Shown here: one piece after another, positions 49,087-58,033 of the stretch | How the letters are laid out: each line of letters opens with the position of its first letter | Position numbering within the stretch: position 1 is the first letter of the stretch | NCBI GenBank assembly: GCA_963730535.1 | Contig: CAVSRU010000012.1 | Span: 806,001-870,000, forward strand | Length of the DNA: 64,000 bases | Origin: DASSUW01 sp963730535 | GTDB lineage: Bacteria; Actinomycetota; Thermoleophilia; Solirubrobacterales; Solirubrobacteraceae | Direction: 5' to 3' | Program-made: the position numbers and the translations under genes | Notes under the pieces: generated by a model | The model's database searches: none | Told to the model about the DNA's origin: nothing | The model's input: the letters and a program-made list of their open reading frames with translations, nothing else

Positions 49087-50307
49087 ATGCTGGACCTCGA
49101 CGACCGCCTGGACGAGCTCAAGCAGCTCGGCCTCTATCGCCGGACCCGCATGGTCAGCGGCCCACAGGGTCCGCGGGTGGTGCTCGACGGGCGGCCCGTA
49201 CTTGTCCTCTGCTCGGGCAACAGCCTGGGCCTCGCCGACCATCCCCGCGTCCGCGAGGCGGCCGCCGACGCCGCGATGCGCTGGGGCGTCGGCGCCGGTG
49301 CGTGCCGCGTCACCTCGGGCACGATGACCCTGCACCGGCGGCTCGAGGAGCGCCTCGCGCGCTTCCTGGGTGCCGACGCCACCGTGGTCTTCGGCTCCGG
49401 CTCGCTGGCCAACCTCGGCGTGATCCCGGCGCTCGCCCGCAAGGGCGAGGTCGTCTTCCACGACGAGCTGGCCCACGCGTCGATCGTCGACGGCTGCCGC
49501 CTCGCGGGCGCGGACGTGTTCGCGTACCGCCACGCTGACCCCGAGCATCTCGCATGGGGCCTCGCCCAGTCAGACGGCCGCGGAGCGCTGATCGCGACCG
49601 ACGGCGTCTTCAGCCTCGACGGCGACGTCGCGCCGCTCCAGGAGATCGTCCGCCTCGCTCACCGCTACGACGTGCGCGTGCTCGTCGACGAGGCGCAGTC
49701 GCTCGGGGCGCTCGGCCCGGGTGGGCGCGGCGCGGTCGCCGAGGCCGCGCTCGAGGGCGAGGTCGACGTGGTGACGGGCTCGCTCGGCAAGGCGCTCGGG
49801 TCCTACGGCGGCTTCGCGTGCTGCGACCACGTCACGGCGCGCTTCATCGTCAACAGCGCGCGCACGCTGCACCACTCCACCGCGCCGCCGCCCGTCGCCG
49901 TGGCGGCCGCGATGGCGGCGCTCGAGCTGCTCGAGAGCGAGCCGCGGCGGGTGGAGAAGCTGCTCGCCAACGCCGAGACGCTGCGCGCCGAGCTCGCGCG
50001 CGAGGGCTTCGAGGTCGCCGGCTCGAGCGCCCACGTCGTCCCGTTGCTGGTCGGGGACGCCGAGCCCGCCGCGCGCATCGTCGAGCACGCCCTCGAGCAG
50101 GGCGTGTTCGCGGAAGCTGTGCTCCCGCCCGGCGTGCCCGACGGCGCCGCGCGGGTGCGCCTGGCCGTGATGGCTTCGCACACGCGTGCCGAGCTGCGCG
50201 ACGCCGCCCGCGCGCTCGCCCGCGCCGCGCTGCGCGCCGGCGTCAGGCCCGGAGCGAGCGGCCCGGTCGCGCTCGCGCACTATGACGACCTGGCCGAGGC
50301 GGCCTAG
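49087..50307 (+). CDS. Alpha-oxoamine synthase (BioF/Kbl-like)
   Basis: A 406-residue PLP enzyme condensing an amino acid with an acyl-CoA: 8-amino-7-oxononanoate synthase (BioF) or 2-amino-3-ketobutyrate CoA ligase (Kbl). Family motifs: VLCSGNSLGLADHP, GAGACRVTSGTMTLHRRLEERLARFLGAD, HDELAHASIVDG, DGVFSLDGDVAPL, VDEAQSLGALGPGGRG and the PLP lysine in TGSLGKALGSYGG. Start ATG 49087. The neighbouring biotinyl carrier gene favours a role in biotin synthesis, but no other bio gene is present, so the exact reaction stays open. Element A4 lies downstream. Confidence 0.88.
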   Translation: MLDLDDRLDELKQLGLYRRTRMVSGPQGPRVVLDGRPVLVLCSGNSLGLADHPRVREAAADAAMRWGVGAGACRVTSGTMTLHRRLEERLARFLGADATVVFGSGSLANLGVIPALARKGEVVFHDELAHASIVDGCRLAGADVFAYRHADPEHLAWGLAQSDGRGALIATDGVFSLDGDVAPLQEIVRLAHRYDVRVLVDEAQSLGALGPGGRGAVAEAALEGEVDVVTGSLGKALGSYGGFACCDHVTARFIVNSARTLHHSTAPPPVAVAAAMAALELLESEPRRVEKLLANAETLRAELAREGFEVAGSSAHVVPLLVGDAEPAARIVEHALEQGVFAEAVLPPGVPDGAARVRLAVMASHTRAELRDAARALARAALRAGVRPGASGPVALAHYDDLAEAA

Positions 50308-50335
50308 CCCTGTCGGCGCCGCGCGGTTGCTCCGG

Positions 50336-50597
50336 CGAACGTCAACGGCGCTGGGTAGGGAGGTGAGGGAGCCGGCCGCTGCGCGCATCCGTCAAGGCGG
50401 GATTACGTGTCAATCGGCGCGGTCGTCGTCGCCCGAATCCACCTTTGTGCTCTAGACGCGCATGAAGGTGGATTTCGATGATCGTGGCCGCACCGAAATC
50501 CACCTTTCCCCGCCTTGACGGGCAGTTCGTGTCAATCGTTGTTCCCCGCGCAGCCGTCGGCTCCCTCGCCTCCCTACCCAGCCGCCGTTGACGTTCG
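50336..50597. repeat. Long palindromic intergenic element, copy A4
   Basis: The termini are CGAACGTCAACGGCG and CCGCCGTTGACGTTCG with GGGTAGGGAGG / CCTCCCTACCC next to them. The core contains AATCCACCTTTGTGC-TCTAGA and AAGGTGGATTTCG. About 52 bases of the right half (50465-50518) match the reverse complement of the left half of A2 (about 32850-32900) almost exactly, so the two are recent relatives in opposite orientation. It fills most of the 308-base gap between the convergent BioF-like and spermidine-synthase-like genes. No real reading frame. Confidence 0.85.
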
Positions 50598-50615
50598 CCG
50601 GCGGCGAGCCGCCGC

Positions 50616-52115
50616 CTAGTCGGCGCCGCCGGCCGCCTCCTGGACGATCGAGGCGTCGATCAGCCATTCCACCGGGGCGTGGTCGTCGGTGTAGACCTCG
50701 CCCCCGGGCAGCGGCGGCGCCAGCCGCGCCGCGGTCTGGAGCGCGAGCGGGCGCAGGTCGGCCGGGAGCGTCGTCGCCGCGCGCTGCAGGTTGGCGGCCG
50801 ACGGCTCGCGCTCGGACGCGACGAGCAGCGTGTTGACGTCCTCGATCGGATCGCGCGCGACGTTCGGGAACACCGTGCCGAGCGTGGCGGAGAGGACCTT
50901 CTCGAGCTCCTCGGAACCCTTCGGATGGCCGACGTTGATGATCAGCACGCCGCCGGGCGTGAGCCGCTCGCGGGCCAGCTCGAAGAACTCCGTCGTCGTC
51001 AGGTAGAACGGGATGTAGGGCTGCCGGTAGGCGTCGACCATGATCACGTCGTAGCGGCGGTCGATCCGGCGCAGGAACGGCCGCGCGTCCTCGGTGTAGA
51101 GCGACAGCTCGGGCCGGTCGCGCAGGCCGAACCAGCGCTTGCCGATGTCGTGCAGCTCGCCGTCGATCTCCACGCCGTCGATCCGGGTCTCCGGGAAGTA
51201 CTCGGCATATGCCCGCGCGGTGGTTCCCGCCCCGTTGCCGAGGATCGCGATCCGCCCGGGCGGCCGCGAGAGCACCGACAGGGGCTCGATCAGGTAGCCG
51301 TCCCAGACGTTGTCCGTGAGCACCGTGTCGGGCCGGTAGACCGAGTGCATCGCGAGGCCCTCGTTGAGCTCGAGCCGCCGCTCACCGTCCGGCATCTCGA
51401 CCACCCGCGCGTACTGGTACTCGGTCTCGGCCTCGTGCAGGACGCGCCCCTCGCCGGCGTCCTTCACGGTTCCCACCGGCAGCGCGATCAGCGCCCCGAT
51501 GGCCACGGGCACGAACGCCCACCGCGGCCGCAGTCCCAGCGCGGCGACGGACGCGGTGATGAGCGCGAGGATCAGGAACGTGCGCTGCGTGCCGACGAGC
51601 GGGATCAGCAGCAGCGAGGCCGCGAACGTGCCGAGCAGCGAGCCGACGGTGGAGATGGCGTACATCCGTCCCGCCATCTGGCCTGAGTCCTCGATGGCGT
51701 GCATCTTCAGGCGGATCGCCCACGGCGACACGGTGCCCATCATCAGGACGGGCACGGCCACGAGCACGAGCACGCCGAACAGCGAGCCCGCGAAGGCGCC
51801 GACCGAGTAGGAGTCGAAGGCCTCGACGCTCAGCGACAGAAACGGATCGGCGACGAACGGGATCAGCGCGAAGAGCGCGGAAGCGGCCAGCACCGTGCCG
51901 CACAGCGCGCGCAGGCTCGGATGCCGGTCGGCCATCCGGCCCCCGAACCAGTAGCCGATCGAGAGCGCCACGAGCACGATCGCGATCGTGTTCGCCCACA
52001 CGATCGTCGACGCGCCGAAGAACGGCGCCATCAGCCGCGCCGCCGCGATCTCACCGCCCAGCGTCGCGATGCCGACGGAGAAGACGAGCAGCTCGAGCGG
52101 CGGCACGCGGCGCAC
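50616..52115 (-). CDS. Fused membrane/spermidine-synthase-like protein
   Basis: A 499-residue protein with about seven to eight helices in residues 1-230 and a spermidine-synthase-like methyltransferase fold in the rest. The fold shows IAILGNGAGTTARAYAEYFP (cofactor loop), DGVEIDGELHDIGKRWFG, DARPFLRR and YDVIMVDAYRQPYIPFYLTTTEFFELA. This is the fused MFS/spermidine synthase architecture found in many actinobacteria; polyamine synthesis itself is unproven because the propylamine-acceptor residues are not all recognisable. The start is GTG 52115; no ATG is in frame upstream. It ends 19 bases from element A4. Confidence 0.87.
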   Translation of the reverse strand: MRRVPPLELLVFSVGIATLGGEIAAARLMAPFFGASTIVWANTIAIVLVALSIGYWFGGRMADRHPSLRALCGTVLAASALFALIPFVADPFLSLSVEAFDSYSVGAFAGSLFGVLVLVAVPVLMMGTVSPWAIRLKMHAIEDSGQMAGRMYAISTVGSLLGTFAASLLLIPLVGTQRTFLILALITASVAALGLRPRWAFVPVAIGALIALPVGTVKDAGEGRVLHEAETEYQYARVVEMPDGERRLELNEGLAMHSVYRPDTVLTDNVWDGYLIEPLSVLSRPPGRIAILGNGAGTTARAYAEYFPETRIDGVEIDGELHDIGKRWFGLRDRPELSLYTEDARPFLRRIDRRYDVIMVDAYRQPYIPFYLTTTEFFELARERLTPGGVLIINVGHPKGSEELEKVLSATLGTVFPNVARDPIEDVNTLLVASEREPSAANLQRAATTLPADLRPLALQTAARLAPPLPGGEVYTDDHAPVEWLIDASIVQEAAGGAD

Positions 52116-52166
52116 CGCCTCGACGGACGCGGCGGGAACCGCCTCGGCTGGCTCGGTCGTTGAGAT

Positions 52167-52346
52167 CTAATCCTCGAAGGGCTCGAAGTCGGCCTTGCGG
52201 GCGCCGCAGACCGGGCAGTACCAGTCGCTCGGGATGTCGTCGAACGCGGTGCCGGGCGGGATGCCCCCGTCCGGGTCCCCCTCGTCGGGGTCGTAGATGA
52301 ATCCGCAGGACTGGCAGACCCACTTCTGCACGGTGGTCGTCGTCAT
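52167..52346 (-). CDS. Rubredoxin
   Basis: A 59-residue rubredoxin, a one-iron electron carrier. The two CxxCG loops are CQSCGF and CPVCGA, and DPDEGDPDGGIPPGTAFDDIPSDWYCP is the typical middle. The gene runs from ATG 52346 to TAG 52167 and is shorter than many automatic gene callers accept. In actinobacteria such rubredoxins often serve alkane or fatty-acid hydroxylases or detoxifying flavoproteins, but none is adjacent. It is divergent from the Nudix gene; their 5' ends almost touch. Confidence 0.95.
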   Translation of the reverse strand: MTTTTVQKWVCQSCGFIYDPDEGDPDGGIPPGTAFDDIPSDWYCPVCGARKADFEPFED

Positions 52347-52371
52347 GGATCCAGAGGGTACCCTCGCTGCC

Positions 52372-52986
52372 GTGGAGATCGACCGCCCTGCTGCCGGCGA
52401 TGAGCTGAACCCGGACGAGGTCACCGAGCCCCGCCAGGCGGCGACCGTGATCGTCCTGCGCGGCGGCGAGGAGCGGCTCGAGGTGCTGCTCGTACGCCGC
52501 AACCCGAAGGCCCGCTTCATGGGCGGCGCGTGGGTGTTCCCGGGCGGCGCGCTGGACGGCGCCGAGGACCACCGCGCCGCCGCCGTGCGCGAGGTGGCCG
52601 AGGAGGCGGGCGTCGCGCTCCCCGACGCGTCCGCCCTCGTCGACTTCTCGCGCTGGATCACCCCGCCGCAGGTGCGGATCCGGTTCGACACCCTCTTCTT
52701 CCTCGCCCGGCTGCCAGACGGCGCGGACCCCCGCCCCGACGGCAGCGAGACCGTCGACCTGCGCTGGTACGCGCCCCGCGACGCCCTCGACGCCCATAGG
52801 CGCGGGGAGCTCGAGCTGGTGTTCCCGACGATCAAGACGCTCGAGCAGCTGCGCGCCTTCACGTCGGCCGACGAGGTGCTGACGTGGGCGGACGGTCGCG
52901 AGGTGGTGCCGATCGAACCGCAGGTGGTGCGAGAGGGCGAGGTCGCCCGCGTCGTGATGCCGGGGGAGCCGGGCTATCGCTCCTGA
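52372..52986 (+). CDS. Nudix hydrolase
   Basis: A 204-residue Nudix hydrolase that cleaves nucleoside diphosphates linked to another group. The full Nudix box is present: GALDGAE-x7-REVAEEAGV. The N-terminal TVIVLRGGEERLEVLLVRRNPKARFMGGAWVFPGG and the length resemble the CoA/ADP-sugar pyrophosphatase-like group of actinobacteria. Start GTG 52372 is preferred because ATG 52345 would overlap the divergent rubredoxin start. An epimerase gene follows immediately. Confidence 0.9.
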   Translation: MEIDRPAAGDELNPDEVTEPRQAATVIVLRGGEERLEVLLVRRNPKARFMGGAWVFPGGALDGAEDHRAAAVREVAEEAGVALPDASALVDFSRWITPPQVRIRFDTLFFLARLPDGADPRPDGSETVDLRWYAPRDALDAHRRGELELVFPTIKTLEQLRAFTSADEVLTWADGREVVPIEPQVVREGEVARVVMPGEPGYRS

Positions 52987-52987
52987 G

Positions 52988-53948
52988 CCGCTCACGATCG
53001 CGGTCACCGGGCCGACCGGCGACATCGGCCGCGCGTTCCTGCGCGCCTGCGACCGTTCGCGCACCATCGGCCGCGTGCTGGGGATGGCCCGGCGCCCGTT
53101 CGACCCCGGCGCGCTCGGGCTGCGCAAGACCGAGTACCGGCAGGGCGACGTGCTGGACGGCCGCGCCGTCGACGCGCTCGTCGCCGACGCCGACGTCGTC
53201 GTCCACCTCGCGTTCATCATCATGGGCGGGCTCGAGGAGACGCGCCGGGTCAACCTCCACGGCTCGCGCACGGTGTTCGAGGCGACGGCCGCCTCGCCCC
53301 GCGCGCAGCGGCTCGTCTACACCTCCTCGGTCGCCGCGTACGGCTTCCACGGCGAGAACCCGCAGCCGCTGACCGAGGACGTCCCGGCGCGGGGAAGCGA
53401 CGCGCACTACTACTCCGCGCAGAAGGCGGAGCTCGAAGCGGCCCTGTTCGAGGCCGTGGCGGGCTCGAAGCTCGACACGTACGTGTTCCGGCCCTGCATC
53501 GTCGCCGGCCCCGACGCCTTGGCGATGCTGGAGGCCGTGCCGTCGCCGGTCCGCCGCTCGCCGCTGCCGGTGCTCCCCGATCCCGGGACCCGCTTCCAGC
53601 TCGTGCACCACGACGACGTCGCCGCCGCGCTCGTCGCCGCCGCGCGCGGCGCCGGGCCACCCGGGCGTCTACAACCTGGCCGGCCCGGGCGAGCTGACCG
53701 CGCGCGACCTGGCCCGTGAGCTCGGCTGGCGCTCGTTCCCGATCCCGCGCGTCACGGTCGACATCGCCGCGGCCGGAGCCGGCCTGCCGCTCGTCCCGGC
53801 CCGCGCCCAGTGGCTGAACGCCTTCCGCGTGCCGGTGCTCATGAGCTTCGCCAAGGCGCGCAAGGAGCTGCGCTGGCGCCCGCGTCACGACGCCGCCACC
53901 ACGCTCGCGGCCACCGTGAAGGCGGCGCGCGAGCGCGGGCTGGTCTAG
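52988..53948 (+). CDS. NAD-dependent epimerase/dehydratase, frameshifted and without a clear start
   Basis: An extended SDR of about 320 residues. The nucleotide-binding motif AVTGPTGDIG lies at 53000-53029, followed by DVLDGRAVDALVADADVVVHLAF, the serine strand LVYTSSVAAYG and the active-site pair YYSAQK. After AAARGAG one extra G in the GGG at 53654-53656 shifts the frame; correcting it gives HPGVYNLAGPGELTARDLAREL and a TAG at 53946-53948. At the 5' end the frame contains no ATG, GTG or TTG between the TGA at 52955 and GTG 53075, although the Rossmann motif is upstream of that GTG, so the start is also uncertain. Substrate unknown. Confidence 0.82.
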
Positions 53949-54037
53949 CCACCGACTGATCGCGTCCCTCTCGACGGTGATCCGGGGTCCACCTCGAGAT
54001 GGACGCGGACCCGCGGGGCCGGGGCTAAGGTCGGCAC

Positions 54038-55862
54038 GTGGCGACGCGAAGGGACATCGGCATCGCGGCGGTCTGCGCCGTGTGGGCGGCGATCTTCCTG
54101 GCCGGCGAGGGCGCCGCGCTGGCCTTCGCGCCGCTGTTCGGCGTGGCCGTGCTGCCCGCGCGCCGCCATCCCGTCGCCGCCATCCTCGCCGCGTCGGCCG
54201 TGACGCTCGCGATGTTGGCCTCGGGCGTCTCGGAGGAGACCCCGGCGTCGCTGGCCGCCGGGCTGTTCGCGACCTACGTGCTCGGGCGGCACACGAGCGG
54301 CGCCTCCGGCTACGCGCCGGTGCTCGCGCTCGCCGCCGCGCTCACCGTGATCGACGGCGCCCCCGTGGCCGACGTCGTGTTCGTGCTCTTCATCCTCACC
54401 GCCACGTGGAGCTGCGGGCGCCTGGTCCGGCGCCACACGGAGCGCGCGGCCCGCGCGGCGGCGACGGCCGCTGAGCTGGCGGCGCGCGACCCCGCAGTGG
54501 TGGCCGCCGCGGTCGTCGCCGAGGAGCGCGCCCGGTTGGCCGGCGACGCGCTCGACGTGATCCGCCGCGCCGTGGAGGGCATGCGCGACCACGCGCGTGC
54601 CGCCGAGGCCCAGCTCGACCGCGCGCCGCTCGTCGCGATCCAGGACGAGGGCCGCGGTGCCGTCGCCGAGCTGCGCCGGCTGCTCGGGCTGCTGCGCGCC
54701 GAGCCCGAGCCGGCGGCGCCGGAGCCGGGTCGCCGGCGGCCGCCGTCCCAGCTCGTCGCTGCTGGCGGCCGGGCTCATGGCGCTCGCGGTGGTCGACGTC
54801 CTTGCCTGGCACGCGGGCGCCCAGCCCGGCTCGATCGCCCTCACGCTCGCGCTCGCCGCCACCGTGGCGCTCGTGCCCGTCGACGCCGGCGTCGCCTGCC
54901 TGGCGGCCGCGATCCCCTCCCTGCTGGCCGTCGTGCTCGACGCGCCGATCGCGTACGGGTTCTCCAGTGCCCTGGCCTGCGGCGTGCTCGCCTGGTCGGC
55001 CGGCGCCGACGCCCGGCTGCGCACGCTGGCCGCACTCGGCGTGCTGGTCGTGGTGACGCTCGTCGTCGTGCGCGTGGACTCGCCCGGCAACGAGGGAGTC
55101 CTGCTCGGCTCGTTCGCCCTCACCGGCTTCGCGGGGCACGCGTACGGACGCCGCGACCGCGAGGGCGCTGCCGCACTGGCGACGGCCAGCCGCTTGCGCA
55201 GCGAGCACGAAGCGGCGGCCGAGCGCGCCGTGCGCGCCGAGCGCCTGCGGGTCGCGCGCGAGCTGCACGACGTCGCGAGCCACGCGGTCGGCGCGATGGT
55301 GCTCCAGGCGGGCGGGGCGCTGGCCCTGCGGGACCGCGATCCCGCCGCCGCCCGCGCGGCCGTGCGCGCCGTGGAGGCCGCCGGCACCGAGGCGATCGCT
55401 GAGCTGGCGGTGCTGTTCGGGCTGCTCGACGAGGCCGGACTCGCCGCGGCCCACGACGACCTCGACCTCGCCGCCGCCCTCGTCGCGCTCGCCGACCGGA
55501 TGCGCAGCGGGGGCCTCGACGTCCGCATGAGCGCTCTTGACCCGCTGCCCGACGACCCGGTGCTGGTCGCCACCGCGTTCCGGATCGTGCAGGAGGCGCT
55601 CACCAACGCCGCCCGCCACGCACCCGGGAGCCGGGTCGAGGTGACGCTCGGGACCGCCGGCGGCCGCCTGTCGATCACGGTCGCCGACGACGGCGCCGCC
55701 GCCGCCCACGGGAACGGCGCGCTCGAGGGCGGCGGCTTCGGCCTCGTGGGGCTGGCCGAGCGCGTCCGCGCGCTCGGCGGCGATCTGGCGGCCGGGCCCG
55801 CTCCGGGCGGCGGCTTCGCCGTCTCGGCCCGGCTGCCCATCCCCGCCGGGGCGCCGGCGTGA
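54038..55862 (+). CDS. Sensor histidine kinase, tandem architecture, single-base frameshift
   Basis: A two-component kinase of about 607 residues when corrected. First half: about four membrane helices, then EERARLAGDALDVIRRAVEGM and AELRRLLGLLRAEPEP, which is a dimerisation (HisKA_3-like) segment lacking the histidine. Second half: five more membrane helices, a normal H-box RVARELHDVASHAVG, and an ATPase domain (TAFRIVQEALTNAARHAPGSRVEV; DDGAAAAHGNGALEGGGFGLVGLAERV). The frame changes by one extra base between 54727 (GGG) and 54749 (CCC); correction joins the halves. It is cotranslated with the NarL-type regulator (GTGA). The tandem layout suggests a duplicated kinase whose first core lost its phospho-histidine. 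Confidence 0.85.
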
Positions 55863-56515
55863 TCCGCGTCGCGCTCGTCGACGACCAGGACCTGATCCGC
55901 GGCGGCCTGCGGGCGATCCTCGACGCGGAGACCGACATCGAGGTCGTCGGGGAGGCGGCCGACGGCGCCGGCGCGGTGCACCTGGCGACCGCCCGCCTGG
56001 CGGACATCGTGCTGATGGACGTGCAGATGCCGGTCGTCGACGGCATCGAGGGCACCCGCCGGGTGATCGAGGCGCGGCCCGAGTGCCGCGTCGTCGTGCT
56101 CACGATGTTCGACCTCGACGAGTACGTGTTCGCCGCGCTGCGGGCCGGGGCGAGCGGCTTCCTGCTCAAGACGACGCCGCCCGCCGAGCTGGCTGCCGCC
56201 GTGCGGGCCTGCCATTCGGGCGAGATGCTGTTCGCGCCCGCCGTCACCCGCCGGCTCGTGGAGACGTACGTGCGCCATCCGCCGCGGCCCGACGGCGTCC
56301 CCGCCCGGCTCGACGAGCTGACCGAGCGGGAGGTAGACGTCCTGCGCGCGATCGCGCGCGGACTGTCCAACGCCGAGATCGCAGCGGAGCTCTATCTCGG
56401 CGAGGCGACCGTGAAGACGCACGTGACGCGCATCCTGTCCAAGCTCGGCCTGCGCGACCGCGTGCAGGCGGTCGTACTCGCCTATGAATGCGGCCTGGTG
56501 ATGCCTCAAGGGTGA
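55859..56515 (+). CDS. NarL/LuxR-family response regulator
   Basis: A 218-residue response regulator. Receiver domain: VALVDDQDLIRGGLRAIL with the acidic pocket, phospho-acceptor aspartate in IVLMDVQMP (about residue 54), and the conserved lysine in GFLLKTTPP. Output domain: LuxR HTH, LTEREVDVLRAIARGLSNAEIAAELYLGEATVKTHVTRILSKL. Its start GTG 55859 overlaps the kinase stop, so it is the cognate partner of that kinase. A DHA2 pump gene follows 87 bases downstream and may be a target, as is common for such regulators (inference). Confidence 0.95.
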   Translation: MIRVALVDDQDLIRGGLRAILDAETDIEVVGEAADGAGAVHLATARLADIVLMDVQMPVVDGIEGTRRVIEARPECRVVVLTMFDLDEYVFAALRAGASGFLLKTTPPAELAAAVRACHSGEMLFAPAVTRRLVETYVRHPPRPDGVPARLDELTEREVDVLRAIARGLSNAEIAAELYLGEATVKTHVTRILSKLGLRDRVQAVVLAYECGLVMPQG

Positions 56516-56602
56516 ATTTCAGGGGGTTCCCCGATGCGAGCGGGGGTTTGGGAACGCGAGGATGCCCGTACTCCCCACTCCCTCTCCCTTCTTGGAGCCT
56601 TG

Positions 56603-58033
56603 ATGAACATCCAACGCTGGACCCTCGTGGTGGTCTGCGCGGCGACCGCGATGCTGATGCTCGACATCGCGGTCGTCAACACGGCGCTGTCCCGCATCGC
56701 CGAGGACCTCGACACCGGCCTCAGCGGCCTGCAGTGGGTCGTCGACGCCTACACGCTCGCCCTCGCCAGCACCGTGCTGACGGCCGGCGCGCTCGCCGAC
56801 CGCCTCGGCCGCCGCCGCCTGTTCACGATCGGCCTGGCGATCTTCACGCTCGCTTCACTGGCGTGCGGCCTGTCGCAGGACATCGTCATGCTCAACAGCG
56901 CCCGCGCCGTGCAGGGCATCGGCGCGGCGATCATGTTCGCCGTCTCGCTCGCGCTGCTCGCTCACGCCTTCCCGGGCAACCGTGAGCGGGCTGGGGCGCT
57001 GGCCGCCTACGGCGCCGCCATCGGCGCCTCGTTCGCGCTCGGCCCGTTGGTCGGCGGCGTGCTCACCAGCGGCCTCGACTGGCAGTGGATCTTCCTCGTC
57101 AACCTGCCGATCGGCGTGCTCTGCCTGTGGATCACGCGGACGTACGTCGAGGAGTCTCGCGACCCGCATCCTCGCGGGATCGACTGGCCGGGCCAGATCA
57201 CGCTCACCGCAGGTCTCGGCCTGCTCGTGCTGGCGCTGCTGCGCGGCAACGAGGACGGGTGGACGTCCACGCTGATCGTCGCCGAGCTCGCCGCTGCCGC
57301 GGTCGCGCTGGTCGCGTTCGTGCTCGTCGAGCTCCGCGTGCGCGAGCCGATGCTCCCGATGCGCCTGTTCCGCGACGCCACGTTCACCGGTGCGCAGGTC
57401 GCCGCCTTCGCGATCTCGGCGTCGTTCTTCGCGCTGTTCCTCTACACGACGCTGTACCTGCAGCAGATCCTCGGCCTGTCGGCGATCGAGGCCGGCCTCG
57501 TCTACCTGCCGGGCACGCTGGTCATGCTCGTCGTCTCGGCCGCCACCGCGCAGCTGGGCGCGAGGATCCCGGCGCGCACGATGGTCGGCGGCGGGCTCGC
57601 GCTCGTGGCCGCCGGCATGGCGCTGATGACGCTCGCCGGCACCGACTCGTCGTGGCCGGTGATGATGCCCGGGATCCTGGTCGCGTGCATCGGCACGGGG
57701 CTCTTCAACCCCGCGCTCTCCAACGTGGCGCTCGGCTCCGTGCCGGTCGAGCAGAGCGGGCTGGCCGCCGGCGTCAATGACACCGCGCGGCAGGCCGGCA
57801 TCGCCGTCGGCGTCGCCGCGCTGGGCGCCCTGATCCCGGCCGAGGCCGCGCTCGGCAACGGCTCGCCGGCGGACTACGTCTCGGGCCTGCACGACGCGCT
57901 GTGGGTCGGAGCGCTCCTCGCCGTCGCGGGCGCCGTGGCCGCCGGCGCGCTGATCTCCAAGCGCTTCGGCACCGCCGCCCCGGTGCCGGCCGAGGAGACC
58001 ATCCCCGCCGGAGCGCTCCCCCAGCCGGCCTAG
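56603..58033 (+). CDS. DHA2-family MFS efflux transporter (14 TM)
   Basis: A 476-residue drug:H+ antiporter of the same type as the one at 45.6 kb but of a different subgroup. Motifs: MLMLDIAVVNTALSRIAEDL (D1), DRLGRRRLFTIGL (A), AYGAAIGASFALGPLVGGVLTSGLDWQWIFLVNLPIG (C). Start ATG 56603 follows TTGGAGCC; longer upstream starts lack support. It follows a two-component system and may be under its control. Its stop shares CTAG with the convergent LhgO-type gene, leaving no room for a separate terminator. Confidence 0.93.
   Translation: MNIQRWTLVVVCAATAMLMLDIAVVNTALSRIAEDLDTGLSGLQWVVDAYTLALASTVLTAGALADRLGRRRLFTIGLAIFTLASLACGLSQDIVMLNSARAVQGIGAAIMFAVSLALLAHAFPGNRERAGALAAYGAAIGASFALGPLVGGVLTSGLDWQWIFLVNLPIGVLCLWITRTYVEESRDPHPRGIDWPGQITLTAGLGLLVLALLRGNEDGWTSTLIVAELAAAAVALVAFVLVELRVREPMLPMRLFRDATFTGAQVAAFAISASFFALFLYTTLYLQQILGLSAIEAGLVYLPGTLVMLVVSAATAQLGARIPARTMVGGGLALVAAGMALMTLAGTDSSWPVMMPGILVACIGTGLFNPALSNVALGSVPVEQSGLAAGVNDTARQAGIAVGVAALGALIPAEAALGNGSPADYVSGLHDALWVGALLAVAGAVAAGALISKRFGTAAPVPAEETIPAGALPQPA

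Noticed and set aside
15835..50597. CRISPR-like repeats
   Set aside because: The four copies are over 4 kb apart, large and palindromic, without spacers or cas genes.
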